From: Alectoria sarmentosa
Taxonomy: Eukaryota > Ascomycota > Lecanoromycetes > Lecanorales > Parmeliaceae
DNA: 64,000 nucleotides
Direction of reading: 5' to 3'
Assembly: GCA_009733775.1 (NCBI GenBank)
Contig: WOGZ01000001.1
Location: 310,001 to 374,000 of the forward strand
The translations under genes were made by a program, and so were the position numbers. This document shows positions 44,701-55,824 of the stretch, piece by piece (position 1 is the first letter of the stretch; each line of letters begins with the position of its first letter). Below the pieces are notes generated by a model. That model ran no database searches, was not told where the DNA came from, and was given only the letters and a program-made list of their open reading frames with translations.

Positions 44701-46835
44701 ATGAAGTTTTCCCTTGCGAAATACGTCAATTTGGCAGCAGTTGTCTCTGCTGCAACTCCAAGCTACAAAAGCACAGCGTTCGATGGTCTTTTGAGCAAGC
44801 GGCAGACTACCATAGATCAGTCGTCCTCCAGTCTGGTCGTCGATCTGGGCTATGACCAATATTGGCCAATGTGTCGACAGGGCTGCATACATGGAAAGGG
44901 TAAGGAACCATACGGTCTGTCATGGATTCGAGTGGTAATCCCGAAAATTCCAGAATCCGCTACGCTGCGCCTCCCACGGGCCCTCTACGTTGGCAGCCTC
45001 CCCAAGCACCGTCGGTAGATCGTAGCCAAATATAGCGTGGAGACACGTTACCACAGAATTGCCCCTAAAGCCCATAGGCACCTTTTGCAAGTGGCTTCAA
45101 CTTCACGGGAAACGAAGAGTGCTTGTTCTTGAGCGTATATGCTCCGCCGAACGCGACTGGTCTGCCAGTTTTGGTGTGGATCCATGGTGGCGGGTACGGC
45201 CAGGGACAAGGAAACTTGGATATGAGTCCTATTGTTAATGCAAATGGAAATAAGTTCGTTGCTGTGGCGATTCAGTATCGTGTAAGTGCTTCACTAATCG
45301 AACACGAGGCTAAAGGAACTGATTCAAGAAAGCAATTTGATAATCAATCGGTAGCTGGGAGCTTTTGAAATTTTGTCGTCAGACGAGGTCATGCGGTACG
45401 GAGCCGTCAATGCCGGCTTTCTTGATCAGACGTTCGCGCTGCAGTGGGTCCAGACTTATATTGGATTATTCGGCGGAAATGCGAGCCAGGTCACGATCAG
45501 TGGGGAGAGTGCTGGAGCTGGGTCTGTTATGTTGCAGTCTATGGCTTTTGGAGGTCATCTTGGCGATTCGCTCTTCAGCAATGTCAGTGAGCCCTCACGC
45601 GATGAGGTTGCTTTGGGTCTAACCGCAAACCAGGGCATTGCTGCATCCCCATATCTGCCGATGCAGTATGGATACGCCGACTTTGTACCCTCACAGTCAT
45701 TTTATGCCTTCGCTTCAGCGCTAGGCTGTTTTGGGCCTCCAGCGTTACCGCAGAGCAACACTAGCGCTTCGATCTTCCAATGCCTTGTCGGTAAGGACAC
45801 CGAGACTCTGCAGAATACCAGCGCCACAATCTCCGGTTCTTCAAGACATGGCACTTGGGCCTTTTTAACTGTGACAGATGGTGTCGTCATTCAGCAGCTT
45901 CCGAGCCAGCAGTTACTGAAGAAGCAAGTCAATGGAAATCGTATACTTGTTGGGGTGAGTAGTCATTGCGAAAAGAATGATTATTAGCTGACAGTCTGCA
46001 GAACAACGCGAACGAAGGTCCATCCTTCACTCCGCAGAACATTGTAACGGAAGACAATTTCGTAACATTCCTTCGCAACTTTTACCCGCTCTTCACCGAG
46101 GATGATATTTCTCGGGCTTTACTTTACTATTCTTCAACCAATGCCTCGGTAGACATGAGTACACCCGGATTTGCCACAAGCGGGAAAAGTACACCCACCG
46201 CACTGAACGAGAGTACTTTTGGCACAGGCCAGCAGCAACGCGCAGACGTGAGCACGATTTGCCGTCAACATTTTGAACCGATGAGTTGCCTCAGTGAATT
46301 GCGACAGCGCTGATGTCCTTTTTAGAATGTCTACGCAGAAACGACCTTCGTCTGCCCTTCCTACTGGCTCGCCGAAGCCTTCACGAACAACAACCGCGTC
46401 GCTTACAAATACCAATACTCCGTCGTCGGCGCCTTGCATGGATCCGACATAACATCCTACTTTGGTCCTCCAACGCCCAACCAAGGCCCCGACTTCAACA
46501 AAGCGTTCATGACCATCTGGGGCAACTTCATCACGCAAAACAACCCTTCCATCTCCGCTTCGATAGCGAACGGCGTCAACGGAACGGGCAACGGGCTGGC
46601 CGCGACCGATTTCCCGGCGTGGAGTCTGCGCAATCCGCTGTAGTTGAATCTGAATGAGACGGGAGGACAGGCGTATTCGAGCACGAGCTTTAGCCCGCAG
46701 GCGCCGAATATTATCGAGTTTGAGGAACCGGGGTTGGTGAATGATTTCAGCGTGGTGGATGCTTATTCATGGGAAGGGGGAAGGGGTGTGCGATGTGATT
46801 TTTGGAGAAGTGTGGGGGCGATTGTCCCGGAGTGA
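44701..46835 (+). pseudogene. type-B carboxylesterase/lipase pseudogene
   Basis: Starts with a signal peptide (MKFSLAKYVNLAAVVSAATP) and contains most of a carboxylesterase: IRYAAPPTGPLRWQPPQAP, the oxyanion region VLVWIHGGGYGQGQG, the nucleophile motif ISGESAGAG and a late ALHGSD with the catalytic-type His. Several GT-AG introns separate exons. It is disabled: a frameshift near 44855 (LGYDQY to the ANVSTGLHTWKG frame), in-frame stops at 45033 (TAG), 45066 (TAA) and 45075 (TAG) within one exon, and another TAG at 46641 just before LNLNETGGQAYSS. All four stops are where CAA or CAG is expected, so C-to-T changes in CpA context explain them. From about 45120 to 46640 the frame is otherwise open, so decay is recent. 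It would have been a secreted ester hydrolase. Confidence 0.88.
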
Positions 46836-47568
46836 ATCATGTATGTAGGCAGCGTTGGCCGCCAACCGAGTTACCCCATCTCGAGACTTGTATATGCTGC
46901 CAGTTCCTGATTCGTTCCTGCTTGTCAGCAAGTAGGATATGTATGAACAACGGTGATGTGAGTGATGTGTAAGATGGATGATTCTGTCTCAGGATTCTCC
47001 TGGGGGATGTTTTCGAGCCAATACTATTGGAGTGGTATAGCCGACTTGCGCATAGGTCATAGCTGAGACATGGCTGGAAACCCGAATTTCGACACCGCTC
47101 GAGTATTGGGGGCGACCCGCTGTGCAAAGACACTGTAGTAACATGGGAAGGTTAGCCGAGGCTAGGTCCTGCTACTGTACTGTGAGACGACCAAACATAA
47201 TTGGCACGACCGAGCTCATAAATACAACTACACCCTTGTTGATCGAGTTCCACTTCCACTGGTTTTTTCTTCGACCCTGCGCATCATCTCACAGTCTTCT
47301 TGTCCTTGATCGTCCAGAACTGATCTCGTCATGTCTGATCGAGAGAAAAAATACATATGACGCCTTTCTGCAAGCTTTCAGCTTTGGCAGCCTTCCGATA
47401 TCATGCACACGTCTGTTATTCATTCAAAGGCCTGTTGAAATAGGTAGCTGGGAAACGTTTCTCTGCTTCTGGGTAGATTGCAGCTTCGGAAACAATTTGC
47501 GAGCCTCATATTTGCTCTAGACAGGCCCACTTGTCTGAAGGAGAGACACTCTCGCTCCTTTCCAAATA
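46836..47568. other. intergenic
   Basis: 730 nt between the esterase relic and the lipase-like gene. No gene. Should include the lipase promoter. Confidence 0.5.
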
Positions 47569-48843
47569 ATGGAGTCACTACCAGATGGTGTAGCAGAAAT
47601 CCTTGACTTTGAGATGTCCAATTGGGCACATGGGTCCGTCGTCAATGATCCTTTTTACGATGCCCCTAAAGAAGCTGTGCATTCTCCACCGGGAACGCTC
47701 CTGAAGATAGAGAGAGATACGGACACGACCAAATACTTGATACCTCCAACTGCCGCCTTGTCTCGCTTCGTCTACCAATCGGAAACCCTGACAGGCTCAA
47801 AGGTTCCAGTGTCTGGATACGTGCTCTGGCCTTATTCTCCTCGATCTCAGCCGGACGGCTATCCCGTTGTCGCGTGGGCTCACGGCACCAGTGGATTTGA
47901 TGCCAACGCCGCTCCTTCTCACCACAAGAATCTTTGGCAACACTTTTTAGCTCCCTATCAGATCGCGCTTCAGGGTTACGTTGTCGTGGCAACCGACTAC
48001 GCTGGGCTCGGTATCAAAAAATACCCGTCAGGCCAACCTATCGTTCACGAGTATCTTGCGTCTCCCAGCCAAGCCAAAGATGTAGTACATTCAGTCACAG
48101 CAGCCCGAGCAGCGTTCCCAGAACTGTCGATAAATTTTGTTGTCATTGGCCACTCTCAGGGAGGGGGGGCAGCTTGGTCGGTCGCGCAGAGAGCAGCTCT
48201 GACATCGGTCCCTGGCTACCTTGGAGCTGTTGCTGTTTCCCCCTACGCAAATTTACTTGAAGAGCAGAATGAATTTTCCAAAGTACTTGCAGCGGCCATG
48301 TGTCCTGGACTGGCTTCTGTTTCCCCCGAATTCAGTCCTGGAGACTTGCTTACCGCCGATGGTGAAAAGCGGCTCGACATGGTGCACCAAACGGGTGCTG
48401 CGATAAGCAGTGCAGTTGCTCTTCTGTCCGGCGTGGACTTTCTCAAGCCAAATTGGAAGGAGAACACGCATTTCCTGCAATATCAGACTTTGACCTCGAA
48501 TGGAGGCAAGGCGATCAACGGCCCCCTACTCGTTACCCACGGCAAATCGGATCCGGTTCTGAGCGTCGCAGTAGTCGAAAATGCTGTAAAAAGGACGGCC
48601 GACCTGTTTCCGTCCTCTCAGGTTGAGTATGCGTCGTTGCCCAATGTCACACACGTGTCTGCCCTGGCAGCGTCTCAACGATTGTGGATGGATTGGATTG
48701 GAGACAGATTCGCGGGACGAGTGGTCGAGTCAACTTGCCATTCTCATGAGCTCGCTTGCGCGAGGCCGGACGATTCTCGGCAAAGTGATCAGAACTGGTA
48801 TCTTGAGTCTGCAACTCAGCCATATCATGCGCCGGGATCATGA
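47569..48843 (+). CDS. secretory-lipase-family alpha/beta hydrolase
   Basis: Single exon, 424 aa, intact. The fold is that of the fungal secretory lipase (LIP) family: VSGYVLWPYSP, the oxyanion segment VVAWAHGTSGFDANAAPSHH, the nucleophile elbow VVIGHSQGGGAAWSVAQ with Ser near residue 201, LLVTHGKSDPV with the acid residue and NVTHVSALAASQ with the catalytic-type His. Unlike typical family members it begins MESLPDGVAEILDFE, without a signal peptide, so it may be intracellular or the true start may lie in an unrecognised upstream exon. Likely hydrolyses carboxylic esters. It sits intact between the broken esterase and the O-methyltransferase gene. Confidence 0.85.
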   Translation: MESLPDGVAEILDFEMSNWAHGSVVNDPFYDAPKEAVHSPPGTLLKIERDTDTTKYLIPPTAALSRFVYQSETLTGSKVPVSGYVLWPYSPRSQPDGYPVVAWAHGTSGFDANAAPSHHKNLWQHFLAPYQIALQGYVVVATDYAGLGIKKYPSGQPIVHEYLASPSQAKDVVHSVTAARAAFPELSINFVVIGHSQGGGAAWSVAQRAALTSVPGYLGAVAVSPYANLLEEQNEFSKVLAAAMCPGLASVSPEFSPGDLLTADGEKRLDMVHQTGAAISSAVALLSGVDFLKPNWKENTHFLQYQTLTSNGGKAINGPLLVTHGKSDPVLSVAVVENAVKRTADLFPSSQVEYASLPNVTHVSALAASQRLWMDWIGDRFAGRVVESTCHSHELACARPDDSRQSDQNWYLESATQPYHAPGS

Positions 48844-49772
48844 GTCTTAAGTCTACCGTTGTCATAGTAAGCTATTGTTAAAGCGAGCCTGTTTATAGCG
48901 ATAGTCTGATTTTAATAATGTCCTGTGCTTTGATGCTCGCCGCCTTTCAGCCTTGTTGTGATATGACCTGTGAGGACGCGTCAAACCAACGAAAAACATG
49001 GAAAGCTGAAAGAGCTCTGGCAGTGTCTGAGCAAAGAACAAGCTTCACATCAGAAAAGATGCTCCCGGGTTTTCTGAGAGCGTAAGATTTTGTAAGTCAC
49101 CTACAGGTGCTTTTCAAACATGAGCACCGGCAAAGTGTTTCGGGTTCTCGCAGAAATTTACAGCATCAGGCATTTAGCCGTATGATGCAGTCATGATTAC
49201 TGAACCTAGGTTGACGCAGAATCGACACTTCTTTTCCTAATCTCTAACAGGATTCTTCCCTTCCTCCATTTGTAAAGAATCTTCTCTTAAACGCAAAAAT
49301 TGTCTGGGTGTCGACAAGGGCTTGAGGAACGCTTGCCGAGTCTCCCCTACCAAGATCCTCGAGGGCAACTTGCCATTTCATTGGCAGAAGGTCAATTCCA
49401 CCCCGCATTGTTGCATTCGGCAGGCCCACGAATGAGGACCAAGTCAGGGTGCTTCATCAACCTGGAATCTGCTTCCCTTGAGGAGCTGGTGGAGGATTCC
49501 GAACGAGTAAGACCGTGAGGCTCAAGAGCTGAATTAGCCACGGGGATCAGACATGGAGGACGTGTTGCAAGTTCAAGCATAAGTTTACACCTGTGATATC
49601 TCGTGCTGCCGTGCTTGCTATGCGCCCGTCTGGATCTCTCAGTTTGGCGTGTTCAAGGAGGGAAAGCAAACGACAAGTCAAGTCGGAGATACGATCTTGA
49701 ATCGAAATGGAACACTTGGAGAAGTGGGTTTGTGGGCTACATTAGATAAGAGCGTGGCCTTTGGCAACCAGC
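48844..49772. other. intergenic
   Basis: 930 nt. Minus-strand frames at 49244-49429 and 49392-49580 are protein-like in parts but lack a family match and a convincing join. No gene called. Confidence 0.45.
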
Positions 49773-51213
49773 CTACGCATCATCATCCGCCAACACAACC
49801 TCAATCAGACTCTCCGTCGCGCCCTCGCCCTTCCAGATCCCACTAATCTTCAATCCCACACTCCCCACCAGACTCCGCCACTGCGTCTCCGTCCGCTCGC
49901 AACTCCCGGCCATGACCATCATGGTCCAATCCAAGCTCGTAATCTTCCAGTCGGCGCCTTGATCGGCGACCACGTTCTCGTTGATCAGGATCTTCGAATG
50001 TCCCGGTTTCAGCGCTTCTCTGAGCTGCGTGAGTATCTTGCGCGCGTTGTCATCGCTCCAATCGTGCAGGACCGAGTGCATGTAGTAAGCTTTGGCGCCC
50101 TTGACTGGCTGCGGCGTGAAGAAATCATGCACTGTGCATTCTATACCTGGCCGATCGCCCTCTTGAATCGAGGAGATGGCCTCGGCTTGGTCTTGCAGGA
50201 TCAGTTTCCCGGACATGGTAGGGCGTTTGTTGTGGAATTCCGCCAAATCATGCCCCGTCGCTCCACCCACATCCACAATCAACACCTCCTCCTCCCCTAC
50301 CCCGCCCAAGCGCTCAGCCACGGGATAAAACCCCTCGTCCATCCAATGAGGCCGCCCCATGCTGTAGCCAGCCATGTGGTTTTGGAAAGCCGTCTGCATG
50401 CGCGGATCGGCTGCGAACCATTCAAAGGGTCCCAATTCGGTGTTGTGGCCGTATTTGAAAGCGCCGATGTCTGTGGGGTTGACGTGCTTGGTGCTGCGGA
50501 AATAGGCGGGCACGCGGGCGTAGGCGGGCAATTCGGCGTCGAAAGTGAAGAGTACGCCGTCGGAGAAGACTGGGTCAGTGAGTGAGTTGGAGAAAGGGGT
50601 GGGGGCGTATGTGTCCGGGGAGGTTTCACGGATGATGGTCATGCTAGCGAGATGTTTGAGCATGCGACCTAAGTGATGAGGGAGTTCAGTCAGTGCTCAA
50701 TATTTGCTTCCGATCATTCCGGCACTACAAAAACTTCGGGGCTCGAGTTTTGCGGGAGGAAGGAATTTTCCGCTTCACCAACGCCTCGCTTCAACGGTCT
50801 CTGAGGGACTCACGTCCTCCGCCCCTATGAGCCCAGATGAAAGGTCCATTCTACCATTTTACTCTCAAATCTCAGAGACACGCAGGTAGCCACTCACTGA
50901 TTAGAGCAGGATCCGTCTTGGTGGGATCGGCGAGTTGCTGGCAGCTCTTCGCATTGCCGTCATCTGCCGCTAGCTTTGCGAACAAGCCAATGTCAATGCC
51001 AATCCGAATAGTGGCCGTTCTCGTTGGCTCAGCCCAGCCCATCCATAAGATCGTCTCCATAGGCGTCTCCAGAGCACTGATTAGAGATCTCGCCTTTGCT
51101 ATCATTTCCTGACGCGCGCTGTCGCCGGGTTTCAGGAGGGATGGTTGGAGAGACGAGAGGTCTTTAATGAGCGAGGAGGCCTGATCTGCCTGCTCGGCTG
51201 CTTGGGAAGACAT
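49773..51213 (-). CDS. SAM-dependent O-methyltransferase
   Basis: Two exons (51213-50898, 50668-49773) across an unusually long 229-nt intron (GTGAGT donor, CACTTAG acceptor) give 403 aa. It has the layout of fungal COMT-type small-molecule O-methyltransferases: an N-terminal dimerisation/winged-helix half (ETILWMGWAEPTRTATIRIG, LADPTKTDPAL) and a C-terminal SAM domain. The glycine-rich motif I is VLIVDVGGATGHD; SAM/catalytic motifs follow with YYMHSVLHDWSDD, whose His is the expected general base, and ILINENVV. Such enzymes decorate polyketides, flavonoids or toxins with methyl groups; the substrate here is unknown. It is intact and lies 2.2 kb from a broken P450, a usual partner in secondary metabolism. 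Confidence 0.9.
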
Positions 51214-51984
51214 GTTTTGATGGAAACTTGGATTTCGCGATAGATACTGCTTCTTGGTTTTGAGAAGCTTCAGCAATGGCTTGGTTTTATTTTTAGCCTG
51301 GGAGCTTTGCGAGAACGATTGCTGTTTCTGAGGCTTTGCAAAGACGAAAAAGTTTCAAAACCCATGGCCTTGACCATCGCTTTAAGCGCGGGATCTCAGC
51401 GGTCAGACCCACGTGATGGTCTTGAGGCTGAATGGGATTTAAGACAAAATAGGAAAGTCGTGAGTGCTTTGCTTATATTCAGCCTCATTCAACGGTGCGC
51501 TCGATATTGAAAATCATTGTTCGGACTGTCCATCCATCCATCCAGAGGCCTGGACTGCATACTTCAAATTGAAGGAATGGTCCAGAGTCCGTCACACCCT
51601 AGACCTATCCAATAAGGTATTAAAAAACAATTCAGAAAGCTGACAACCCCCACGGCTGCCATGATAATTCGTAGCTAGAACGCTTAGCCCTTGCCCTGGT
51701 GTTCCGGTGGACCACGCTAGCAGGGACCCAATGCAGGGAACATCGTTGAACAATTCGCTCGGCAGGGTTGTTTTTCTTTTTTCGCAATGACACTAGGAGC
51801 CAATCGGAAGCATCTTTTCGTAGCCCACTCTAACCTACAGGCTTGGCAGCGCTGATAATGGCCCAATTTATTGTTATACAGCTCTTCTGCAGTAACGATG
51901 TTTATCACAAAAAAAAAAACAATTGTTGACCTGGACCAAGAAATGCAAAGAATACATCGTCGTATATGACATTCTCTTGACGGT

Positions 51985-52078
51985 CCACTCGCCCCTTGTA
52001 GGAATTGATGGCCCGGTTTCAGTTGAGGTGGTAATGGGGCTGAGAATCGACAGCCAATTTCTACAAGGGGGCGAGTGG
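51985..52078. repeat. 23-bp inverted repeat around a 47-bp centre
   Basis: CCACTCGCCCCTTGTAGGAA (51985 on) is the reverse complement, with two mismatches or a one-base gap, of the segment ending at 52078 (reverse complement CCACTCGCCCCCTTGTAGAA). The size and centre suggest a MITE-like or hairpin structure. Confidence 0.75.
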
Positions 52079-52257
52079 TCTGTTGAGGAAGCGAATCTAC
52101 TTAAGATAATTGAGAGTATTTCGAACGTGCATGAGCGCCAAGTCTTCGATTCATCCTCATCGTTGTGGTGTGTTTTTGAAATTTCGGATTCGAAACGATT
52201 TATTAGCCAAAGTTTCCCCGAGGAAAGTGGGGTATTGGGGTTGTATATACTCGGACC

Positions 52258-52276
52258 CTGTATTTGTCAAATACAG
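52258..52276. repeat. perfect 8-bp hairpin
   Basis: CTGTATTT, three-base loop GTC, AAATACAG. A perfect stem in AT-rich non-coding DNA; no U run follows, so no terminator function is claimed. Confidence 0.7.
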
Positions 52277-53464
52277 ATTAGTCGTCAGCGGTAATTTGAT
52301 GGTCTCTTGAACTGAACATCTCTGTCCTGAACAAACGTCTCCATCCTCCGAGGTTTACCCGATTACTGCAGGTACCTATTCCACCAGATATATAGATTTT
52401 CACCACCAAATACATACATTTCCATCACAATTTTGACTTGATACGCTTGATATGATCAACCCCAGGTAACATTCGACACGGTCCAGGCATTTCAGCGATT
52501 TTGGCCTGGATTTCACTAAGTTTGATCCGATCCCATTCCTCTTAAACCACGGTCCTCGGAGGATAGTGAAAACGTTTACCCCGGACGACTCGCCCGAAGG
52601 TTGGCGAGTTCCAGACAAATCTTGCCTATAGGCTAGATCTTTAGCTACAGTATTTTTGCAGTTTGCTTGCAGCACCGTTGATCTGCTTCCTGCCCATTTG
52701 CGTTATAGGTATATCCAGTATCGGGCATTGACCGCCAAGACGGACACGGTGGAGAAAGGGTACCCGAATGACCTCATATTGCCTTTCTTGCGCAGGTCAT
52801 ATCAACTAAGATAATCGAACGCCCAATACAATCCGATGAAACGCACGTCAAAGGCCGATTACGAAAATGCTACTCGTGCATTCCAGAGGTGAAGTACTTG
52901 ACACAGGCAAGGACACCAATGAAATCTTCCACTTAATCGGATATCACTTGATCTATTGGCACCCTCGCTCTATCAAGTAGCTTACTCTTGGAACGCCCGA
53001 GTATGCCTCATGCTCGTTCGGAAGCACCCTGTCAAAAGTCGGAGTGAGTATTCCGAATCCACCGAAAGTACTACTGCTTTGGCCGACTGCAGCCGAACAC
53101 CGAATTTCCATCATCACACTATCTTGACGAAATTAAAAGATTTGTAGAGAAGCCGCATATTTAATGCGACTATGCGATCAAAGTAACAATCTGAATGAAG
53201 ATTCGTTTCGAGTATATCTCGTTTGGTCCTTAGTACTAATATTCTATACTTCCTAAGCTCTTTTTAAACGGTCGTAGCTAAGTTTTGATTCCCACGTACT
53301 TGTCGTACTTGGTCATCTTGAAAGTATACCATTGTTGAGGTCCTCACGATCCTGCTGCTGCCATAGATTCTATTTATCCTTCCTACCCCATCAAGAACGT
53401 GATCGTTGATCCACGTCTTCTGCAGCGTGCCTGTTAGTCTTGCTAGTGCTAAACCAGCAACATC

Positions 53465-55225
53465 ATGCCTAACCTCGATTTTCTCATTACCTGGCCCTTG
53501 ACGACCGTTGCTGCCTCGTAGTTCCTCTATGTCATACTCCTCTACACTTACCGTCTTACTCTGCACCCGCTCGCCAAATTCCCAGGCCCGCGCCTCGCAG
53601 CAGTGACTTTCTGGTTGGAGTTCTACCATGACTTCTTCCGCCGCTGCCAATACATCTTCAGCATTCGCGATATGCACGCCAAATACGGTCATATCGTGCG
53701 CATCTCTCCTGATGGATTGCACATCAACGACCCGTCTTTCCTCCCCGAATTGATGCCCGCCGGGTGGCGTCGTAGGGATAAGTATCCACGTATGCTACAG
53801 GTGTTTGGCTTTTCGCAGGCCGCGGGCGCCACGGCTGATCATGATTTGCATCGGACCCGGCGCTCTGCGATATCGGAGATGTTCTCGAAAGAATCGGTAA
53901 GGAGGCTGGAGCCGATTATGAGGACGAACTTGGAAAAGCTGTGGGTTCGGTTGAAGAAATTCCAGGATGATGGGAGGGCGATTAGCCTGTTGCCCATGTT
54001 CGGGGCTTTTACTAATGATATTATTTCCGAATATGCGTACGGCTTCAGTCTAAATTGGCTGCAAGCGCCGCAGTTTAACCACGTCTTTTTTGAAATGGTG
54101 AGTAGCAGACGATGTGCATTTGATATCGTCGGCTAAAAGTTTCCACAGATGGACGGCTTCCATGACCTGGGGCCTTTGGCGCTCCAATTCAAGCGGTTCA
54201 TACCATCATTCGCCGGGCTACCTCCGTGGCTAGTGCTGAAATTGAATCCAGGATTCGCGACCTTCATAGAATTGAAAAGGGTGCCAGCGGCTTGATCACT
54301 CCTTGGTTGACCGAGCTAACCTCTTCACAGCAATTACTAGACAACATCGACAGGGTTGCCAAATCTCATTATCAAGGAAGGACAGTAAAACGGTCTTTGA
54401 TGAAATATTCGATAGCAAATTATCAGAGGAGGATAAGAAACCTCTTCGTTTGCTTCAGGAGGCCCAGACCTTCTCGATCGCGGGCACTGAAGCCACGTCT
54501 TGGACGATGAGTGTACGTCACACGAGAGCGAGCCCTCTTTATCTTCTGAAAGTTGACATTCGTCCCAGATCATGACCGTCCTTATATTTTCCACCCCAAG
54601 GGTCCTCGCGAAACTGAGAAACGAGCTCAAGGTTGCCATCCCCGATGTCTCCGCGCCATTATCGATCAAGGATATCGAACAGCTGCCATACCTCAATGCC
54701 GTCATCCCGAAGGGCCTGCGCCTCGCGATTGGCAATAGCCGGCGGCAGACGCGCATCGGTCCCAGCGAAGTCATGACCTTCAACGATGGCAAGAAACAGT
54801 GGCAGATCCCGCCCGGGGTGAGTATCACCCCTTTCATCCCCAAAGTTCATACAGGCACCTTCTGATCCACGCCTCAGACCCCCGTCGGCATGGCCTCGCC
54901 CCTCGTCCATCTCAACCCGGACGTCTTTGCCGATCCCATAGAGTTCCGCCCCGAGCGCTTCATCGAGAACCCGCAGCTCAAGCAGTACGTGTTTACCTTC
55001 TCACGGGGATCCAGGCAGTGTCTGGGGATGCACCTGGCGTACACGGAGCTCTTTTTGGTGCACTCGGAGATTTGGCGCCGGTTCGGCAGCAAGGAAGATC
55101 ACGGGCAGGACGGTTGGCTGGAGTTGTTCGAGACGGATCGCAGCGATATTGATATGGTCGCTGATCGGTTCGTGCCGTCTCCGAGGGCGGATAGTAAGGG
55201 CATTCGAATCAAGGTCCGCAAGTGA
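53465..55225 (+). pseudogene. cytochrome P450 pseudogene (secondary-metabolism type)
   Basis: The family is unmistakable: a proline-rich hinge KFPGPRLAAVTFW, DMHAKYGHIVRISPDGLHIN, the I-helix AGTEATSWT, and the heme-binding FTFSRGSRQCLGM with its cysteine thiolate. Exons are about 53465-54097, 54149-54250, one or more around 54331-54512, 54569-54817 and 54878-55225. Three defects are seen. Codon 19 in the membrane anchor is TAG (53519-53521). Around 54260-54390 the two conserved frames cannot be joined by a GT-AG intron, so there is an indel. The invariant ExxR of the K-helix reads KGLR (about 54712), which removes a residue needed for folding and heme binding. The family resembles fungal trichothecene/polyketide-type oxygenases. 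Not functional as assembled. Confidence 0.85.
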
Positions 55226-55824
55226 ACAAAAGCGGTTGGAGCGAGTCCTCGGCGGCATCTCATCGTTACTTGCTTGAACGCATGAATATCCTATATCCCC
55301 GCCCACGGTGACGATAATCAGATCGGAGTGATCCATCCTCGCTCGTCGTCACGGGGACCAACCAAACCGTGCCCGGCTTGCTTGCTTGCTGCCGATCCTC
55401 GAGTTCGTGGAGGAGCCGCCGCCTGCACTATCATCCTGGAATAGGGGGGGGGGGCTTAGACTGACTGCCAAAGTCCGCCATGGGGCCGGATGCGTCGCGT
55501 GTTTCTTGGTGAGGAGCTAGCTCGTGCCTGGGGATGGTTGGGGGGGGGGGTGATTCAAGCGCAGCTCGGCTGCGTTGGGGAGGACGTGAGAGAGTAGGGG
55601 GACCCGGCGGGGAGGGTGAGCTTGAGTTTGATGACTTTCGAAGGGCTCTCGTTGTGAATGTTTTACGAGTATCTGAGAGCTGTGATTTTTCACGACGATC
55701 ATCCGATAGTACAGCGAACATTTTCAGAGGAGAAGTGATGAGCAGGTAAACCATGTGTCCTTCTCAAGTCTCCTGCCTAATTCTCCAGAAGCTTTTGATC
55801 ATGTTGCAACCTCCTCTGTGCCTG
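55226..55824. other. intergenic with G runs
   Basis: 600 nt between two converging 3' ends. Contains pure G runs near 55445 and 55540 (about 9-10 G each). No gene. Confidence 0.5.

Larger units (their letters stand above)
51214..53464. other. 2.2-kb AT-leaning region with short inverted repeats
   Basis: No coding family recognised. It contains an inverted repeat at 51985-52078 and a perfect small hairpin at 52258-52276. The words TCCTCCGAGG (about 52345) and CCTCGGAGGA (about 52553) form another inverted pair about 200 nt apart. It could be an old non-autonomous element; no transposase remains. Confidence 0.5.
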
